DNA of 64,000 nt from contig JAIUCV010001084.1 of assembly GCA_026724425.1 (NCBI GenBank), positions 1 through 64,000 of the forward strand, read 5' to 3'. The notes under the pieces were generated by a model. That model was not told where the DNA came from. It saw nothing but the letters and a program-made list of their open reading frames with translations, and searched no databases. Both the position numbers and the translations under genes were made by a program. This document shows positions 59,086 to 64,000 of this stretch, one piece after another. The DNA comes from Erythrophleum ivorense (taxonomy: Eukaryota > Streptophyta > Magnoliopsida > Fabales > Fabaceae). The stretch's first letter is position 1, and each line of letters starts with the position of its first letter.

Positions 59086-61526
59086 GTCTCTCTTTCCCTC
59101 TAAGCTCTTTCTCTCTCCTTCGCTGTTTGTTTTTTTCTTCTCTCGCCGCTAAAAGGGTTTTGTAAAGTGATTAGTCTCCCAATTTTTTAACTTCGAATGT
59201 CATATAAATAAAAAATATAACGATTAACGAGTGATCTACACAATAAGGCACTTTTATGACTTACATATCAGAAAGAGTGACATTTTGAATATGGGGGACT
59301 TATGGTTGAGTCCTGTGACTTGGTTTTACAAATACACCCCTTAGTGAATTGGTTTTACTAGAGTAACTCGTGGTTTGCTTAATCTTCACTGTAATTTTTG
59401 GACAATAATGGCAATCACCATTGACATTCAGCTTTGCTCCATCTTCATCCTCGATGGTAGAAGTTGGATATTGTGTGTTTATAGACAACATATCATGGAT
59501 AGAGTTTACGTGGATCGTATGTGACAACAACCTTCTCATTTTTTTTCATTACGAACATGAGAGATGAGATTTGTGCTTATATTGGGTATCTCAGCAAATA
59601 CAAGTAGAGAACCAATGGAAGAGAAAACTAAAAATGCATCCACGCCATGACTATCCATGTACTTCTTTCTTGTCCATGCTTGGCATCAATCTCCTTGTTT
59701 GATCGTCTAAGCTTGATTTCTTGTTGTCACCAAAACCCGGAGCCTTGATAGCGCATACCTTGAGCCCAGCATGATGCATATTGAGAATCTGCCACTAGGG
59801 TATCTGTCTGACAGGAGTTATTTGTCTTCATCTTTGTTGTTGGAGGAAGACCCTGCAGAATACAAGAGACAAATAGAGGTAGGACTAGGAGTTAGAAGTA
59901 TCCATGATTGTGAATGTGAAAAACAGATTGAGGTTGCACTAAACATCAGCCAATAGAAAAGTATCCACGAGTAATAGTATCCAAGTAGACATATAATAAG
60001 CATCCAATAGGTTTACAAAAGTATCCACGAAAAAAACATCCAAAAAGAAATGTGAAATGTATACATATGTTTCAAACTGAGTTCAAATACCCGTCCAATA
60101 AGATCATCCACAGTCAAAGATATTAAAAGAACAAAGCAGGGAAGCAGAGTTTTAAAGCAGGCTCCAAGGAAAAAGATATGAGACAAGGTAAGCATTCAAG
60201 TGTGTTTTAAAAGCATCAAAGTAACCATGAAGAAACAATCCAAGTAGATATAGTAAAAGCATCCAAAAAATAATATATATTTTTGATATTTTATTAATTT
60301 ATAGAATTATTAATATATATTTTTTTGACTAAAAAATATTTTTCAAAAAACGAGATAATCTTTTAAATTTTCAAGAAATTTATTTTATACTATATTTTCT
60401 TAACTTTTATTTTTGATGTTTTTATATTCATTTTATTGTTTACATTTTTTCATACTTGCTATATTGTTTTAAATTTATTTTTTATTTTAATTTCCATTTC
60501 TTGTTGGTGTGTGAGAGATTCATATTTTAGTAAATATATATATATATATATGTTTTTATATAATAATTATTAATTTATGATATTATTAGGATCATATTTT
60601 ACATAGGAGTTTTTAAAAATTAGTATTTTATTATCTTATCAAATTGTGTCATATTTTACACCGGTCCAACTTGAGACCGGAGAAATTTATTAATTTATCT
60701 TATTTAATAATTTATCGAATACTAATTTATAGAGTTTCTACTGTATCTCAAATATAACATACAGTTATAATTATGGGAAAATTTCAATAATACAATATTT
60801 GAGGTACCACTTTTCAAAACTACCATAAAAAGTTGTTAATTTCCAAAATATTGTTTACAATTAACGAAAATTTATTAAATAATGTTTACTATTGTAGGAT
60901 ATATAGATAACAATATTATTAGACGAAAAAAAAAACAATATTATTAAAAATATTTTAAACCAATTTTTACGATTGCCAAAACCTAATAAATCACAATCAA
61001 ATATGCCGTAAATGAAAATGATGCCAACAAAAAAAAATAGTGGCCGGGCACAGCCCATAGAAACTGGGCTTATGGCTCGTAAGTCCACACCGGTTCCAGG
61101 TACTACACTAGATATAAATCCCAGTTAGTGATCCAACGGCTAGGAAAAAACGAAGAAGAACGTAAATCAAAATCCATCGTAAGACAAACCGTAGATGATT
61201 ATCACCGTGTGCCCGCATGCGTGGAATCTAGAAGCGAGTCGGTGAAAATCAAAAAGGCATCTCTCTCTCTCTCTCTCGACGTTATACAATTTCGAGATTT
61301 CTTCGGCTTTGTGCGACCTCTCCGCCTTTTGCTCTGCTTCTGTGTCTTCGTGTCATTCTTCTCGCAGATCTCGAAGAGACCCTTAAGTTTCTCATCGATT
61401 CCGCAGGTAAAACTTAAAAAAAGAAGTGATCCTTTTTTAGTCAAAATTTAATCCAAAAGTTTTGTGTTTTGATTGTTTTTGTTCCCGACGATTTCCAGAA
61501 ATTGAGGTTATTAGCGTTCGATTTCG
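59086..61526. other. Divergent intergenic region SBDS / RABC1
   Basis: The two genes start away from each other. 59930-60290 is filled with degenerate AGTATCCACGA / AAGCATCCAA words, including TCCAAGTAGA twice (about 59981 and 60239), probably an old repeat. 60240-60900 is very AT-rich with a (TA)n run at 60536-60552. A (CT)n tract at 61262-61277 lies in the RABC1 leader. A 79-codon minus frame at 59300-59539 has no recognisable features. Confidence 0.45.
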
Positions 61527-63160
61527 ATGGGCTCTTCGTCGGGGCAACCCGAATTTGATTACTTGTTCAAAGTTCTATTGATCGGAGATTCTGGTGTTGG
61601 GAAGAGTTCTCTGTTGTTGAGTTTCACATCCAATACGTTTGATGATCTTTCTCCTACAATCGGTGAGTTTTTTATAAATCGTGATCGAGCTCAGTACTGA
61701 TTCGGGTTTTCTGCGTTTTTGGTTTTGATTTGGTTTTGTTGGATCTGTTTCTTCTAGGTGTGGATTTTAAGGTTAAGTATCTTACTATTGGGGAGAAGAA
61801 ACTGAAGCTTGCGATTTGGGATACAGGTGAGAGAAATCAAATATTGTTGTGTATTAGTATCCTCAGAAGAATTTCTGCAATTTGCTTGAAATTTGTGCAA
61901 ATGTCGCATCTTTTGGTTTCATTTTAGATGTTAAGTGGAAACGTATATTGAAATCATTAATCAATCCTAACTTGGGATTCGAGTTTGATAACAAACACCA
62001 CAATAATGCAGAATATTATACATTTTCTTTGTAATTGACTTTCATTTTTTTTTGTCAGTCACTATCCACTGTTACCTAAGCTCTTATGTGACTAGTGAAC
62101 ATTGAAGTATATGAGTCTTGTATTTTAATTAGTTTAGAGATTAGTCTCTTTTATATGGAATGGTTAAGACATTAGTCTCTTGTATATAGAATAGTTAAGA
62201 GATTAGTCTCTTGCATTTAGAATACTTTAGAGACTAGTCTCATGTATTTAGAATACTTGAGAGATATAGTCTCTTGTATATTTAGAATAGTTTAGAGACT
62301 AGTCTCTTGTGCTTAGAAGGGTTAAGAGATTAGTCTCTTGTGCCAAGATAGTGAAGAGATTAGTCTCTTGTATCTCTTTTTTTTCATGTCATTTCTGATC
62401 AGTTTTTCCGGTGTTTTTCTGATCAATCAGCTGGGCAAGAGAGATTTAGGACGCTAACAAGTTCCTACTACAGAGGAGCTCAGGGTATAATTATGGGTAT
62501 GTCTCTCTAAATGAACAAAGTTGTTTGTTCACCCTTGATCTACTAGGCTACGCTTAGTTTTTCTCTGTAAGTGACATTTTGGAATTTCTCCATTTGTAGT
62601 GTATGATGTGACACGGCGAGATACATTCACAAATCTATCAGATATATGGGCTAAAGAAATCGATCTCTACTCGACTAATCAGGATTGCATCAAGATGCTT
62701 GTTGGGAACAAAGTCGACAAGGTTAAGATTTCTCTTCTTTTTTTTCCTCCATGTCTAAGTATCTTATATAATGTTGCAACTCTATTGACCTTTGAAATGT
62801 CATCTTCCAGGAGAGTGAAAGAGCTGTTACCAAAAAAGAAGGCATAGACTTTGCTAGAGAGTACGGGTGCTTGTTTCTGGAGTGTAGTGCAAAGACTCGG
62901 GTCAATGTTGAGCAATGTTTTGAAGAGCTTGTTCTTAAGGTTTGTAAAATCTAAAAATCTGCGCCTTGTCTAGGCTTTTGTTTGCTGAGGAGGATGATGA
63001 GTGTGTCTTAAAAGTCTTGAACCTTTTCTTTTTTTATCTGCAGATTTTGGAAACGCCGAGTCTTACTGCTGAAGGTTCGTCTGGAGGGAAGAAGAACATC
63101 TTCAAACAAAACCCAGCACAGACAAGCAGTGCTTCGTCAAGCTACTGTTGCTCGTCTTAG
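61527..63160 (+). CDS. RABC1: Rab GTPase RABC1 (Rab18 type)
   Basis: Small GTPase of the Rab18 class, acting at ER/lipid-droplet contact and membrane traffic. Six exons, 61527-61662, 61758-61826, 62431-62496, 62600-62721, 62811-62939 and 63044-63160, give 212 aa. G motifs are GDSGVGKS (P-loop, 20-27), the switch I Thr in LSPTIGVDF, WDTAGQERF, GNKVD and ECSAK. The C-terminus SYCCSS provides the cysteines for geranylgeranylation. Intron 2 (61827-62430) carries an unusual palindromic minisatellite. Intact and matches At1g43890. Confidence 0.96.
62131..62373. repeat. Intronic minisatellite of palindromic units, about 8 copies
   Basis: Eight diverged units of about 30 bp, each with AGAGATTAGTCTCT or a variant; one copy (AGAGACTAGTCTCT) is a perfect 14-bp palindrome. 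The array lies in RABC1 intron 2. Confidence 0.9.
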
Positions 63161-63685
63161 ACAAGGCTTTACGGTTTATGACACAAATACACTCTTGTTT
63201 GTCTTAAGTGTTCTTGATGGTCTCTTTGTTTCCCAAAAAAAAATGCATCATCTCTTGGATGTAAATCTTATCCCTGATTTCAAAGTTGTGTTCACTGGTT
63301 TTCTAATTAAAAAAAGTTGTTACTTTCACGTTCAAATCTGAAGAACTTTAAATTTCTAAAAAAAAAAACAAAAAAAAAAATCTGAAGAACTTACGGACCA
63401 TCATCATGTGTGAATATGTGATAACCAAGATTTTTTCTGGAACTCAATCATGGTTGCTGCAATGATTTATTATCTTTAGTTTTTCAACGTTTTCTAAATC
63501 TATAGCACCTTATTTTTATTTTCTGCAAAAGTTATTTAAACTGAAAGGAAAAAATTTAATTACTTTTATTAATTAAACGTGATAAAGTCAAATATGATAA
63601 GTTAACGAAAATATTAAATAAACTCTTTATCTCTCTAACCCTATACCAGACCTCTTCCTCATCTTCTTCCTTCTTCGCCAAAACA
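63161..63685. promoter_or_regulatory. RABC1 3' UTR and promoter of the AAA-ATPase remnant
   Basis: AT-rich. The word CTGAAGAACTTA/CTGAAGAACTTT is duplicated around an A-rich tract (63340-63392). No gene. Confidence 0.4.
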
Positions 63686-64000
63686 ATGGCGTTTCTCTAT
63701 ACTAGTGTCCCTTCTGCATCCAAAGTTTTCTCTATCTGCTCATCTTTATCTGCATTCAAGCTGATTTTCCGTACGATTGTGCCTCCGTGAAGCCAGAGAT
63801 ATCCATTCTCGGCATTCAAGTTTCGACCCGGCGTTGCTGAGGCCAGGAAGAATGGATATTCACATTCTCATGGACTATTGCACGCCCTTTGTGTTCAAGA
63901 AGCTTGTGTCTTTGTACCTCAAGATTGATGATCATGTCCTGTTTGATCCTATTGAGAAACTTGTCCTTGAGGAGAGTGTAACTCCGGCTGAAGTCACGCA
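63686..64000 (+). pseudogene. Collapsed BCS1-like AAA-ATPase gene, runs off the right edge
   Basis: The start encodes MAFLYTSVPSASKVFSICSS, matching the membrane-anchor N-terminus of plant BCS1-like (AATP1) AAA-ATPases, and stops with TGA after 34 codons. From about 63821 another frame reads DPALLRPGRMDIHIL and then DYCTPFVFKKL, FDPIEKLV and VTPAEV, the end of the AAA module. The region between, including Walker A and B and the sensor, is absent. It looks like an internal deletion of several hundred codons. The order fits At1g43910. Confidence 0.85.

Noticed and set aside
59300..59539. 79-codon minus frame between SBDS and RABC1
   Set aside because: No similarity to any family I know and no promoter signal; treated as chance.
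1..64000. CRISPR arrays, operons, riboswitches and rRNA
   Set aside because: The window is plant nuclear DNA with introns; no such structures were seen.

Overview
This is a plant nuclear window from a crucifer (Brassicaceae) close to Arabidopsis but apparently not A. thaliana itself. The evidence is short GT-AG introns, AT-rich intergenic DNA, plant-specific families, and proteins that match my memory of Arabidopsis at near full length with many substitutions. Gene order follows the A. thaliana chromosome 1 block I recall as At1g43650 to At1g43910: WAT1-like transporter, cytosolic FBPase, MINDY-type protease, VIP1, serine decarboxylase, PHD protein, SCPL44, TED6, acyl-ACP desaturase (FTM1/SAD6), SEUSS, SBDS, RABC1, BCS1-like AAA-ATPase. 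Locus numbers are from memory and were not searched.

Layout. 1-1107: 5' part of a WAT1-like gene (minus). 1.5-12.7 kb: an accessory stretch with a miniature Copia element, an SDR gene, a hAT-type MITE, an OPR-like gene and a GH3-like pseudogene. 12.7-26.7 kb: dense conserved genes (cytosolic FBPase, double nitroreductase-like protein, MINDY protease, VIP1, serine decarboxylase). 29.3-40.1 kb: a PHD protein with a large Lys-rich repeat array, a single-exon organic cation transporter and SCPL44. 40.2-49.3 kb: an orphan ORF between CACTA-like ends, a TED6-like gene, a small secreted Cys-rich gene, the desaturase, an orphan gene and an F-box/kelch pseudogene. 49.3-52.8 kb: AT-rich repeat-derived DNA. 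52.8-63.2 kb: SEUSS, SBDS and RABC1. The right edge holds a collapsed AAA-ATPase gene.

The genes are independent units and do not form an operon or cluster. They cover sucrose synthesis, auxin transport, oxylipin reduction, ethanolamine/choline supply, osmosensory and floral transcription, xylem wall formation, fatty-acid desaturation, ribosome maturation and Rab signalling. Exon boundaries were placed by reading splice sites and checking that phases close; every intact multi-exon gene reported here closes in frame. Nothing in the window is a clear new system. The items most worth following are the coding-repeat expansion in the PHD gene, a palindromic minisatellite in a RABC1 intron, the miniature Copia and hAT elements with clean target-site duplications, two GC-AG introns, a 50-codon uORF upstream of SEUSS, and the orphan gene between CACTA-like ends.
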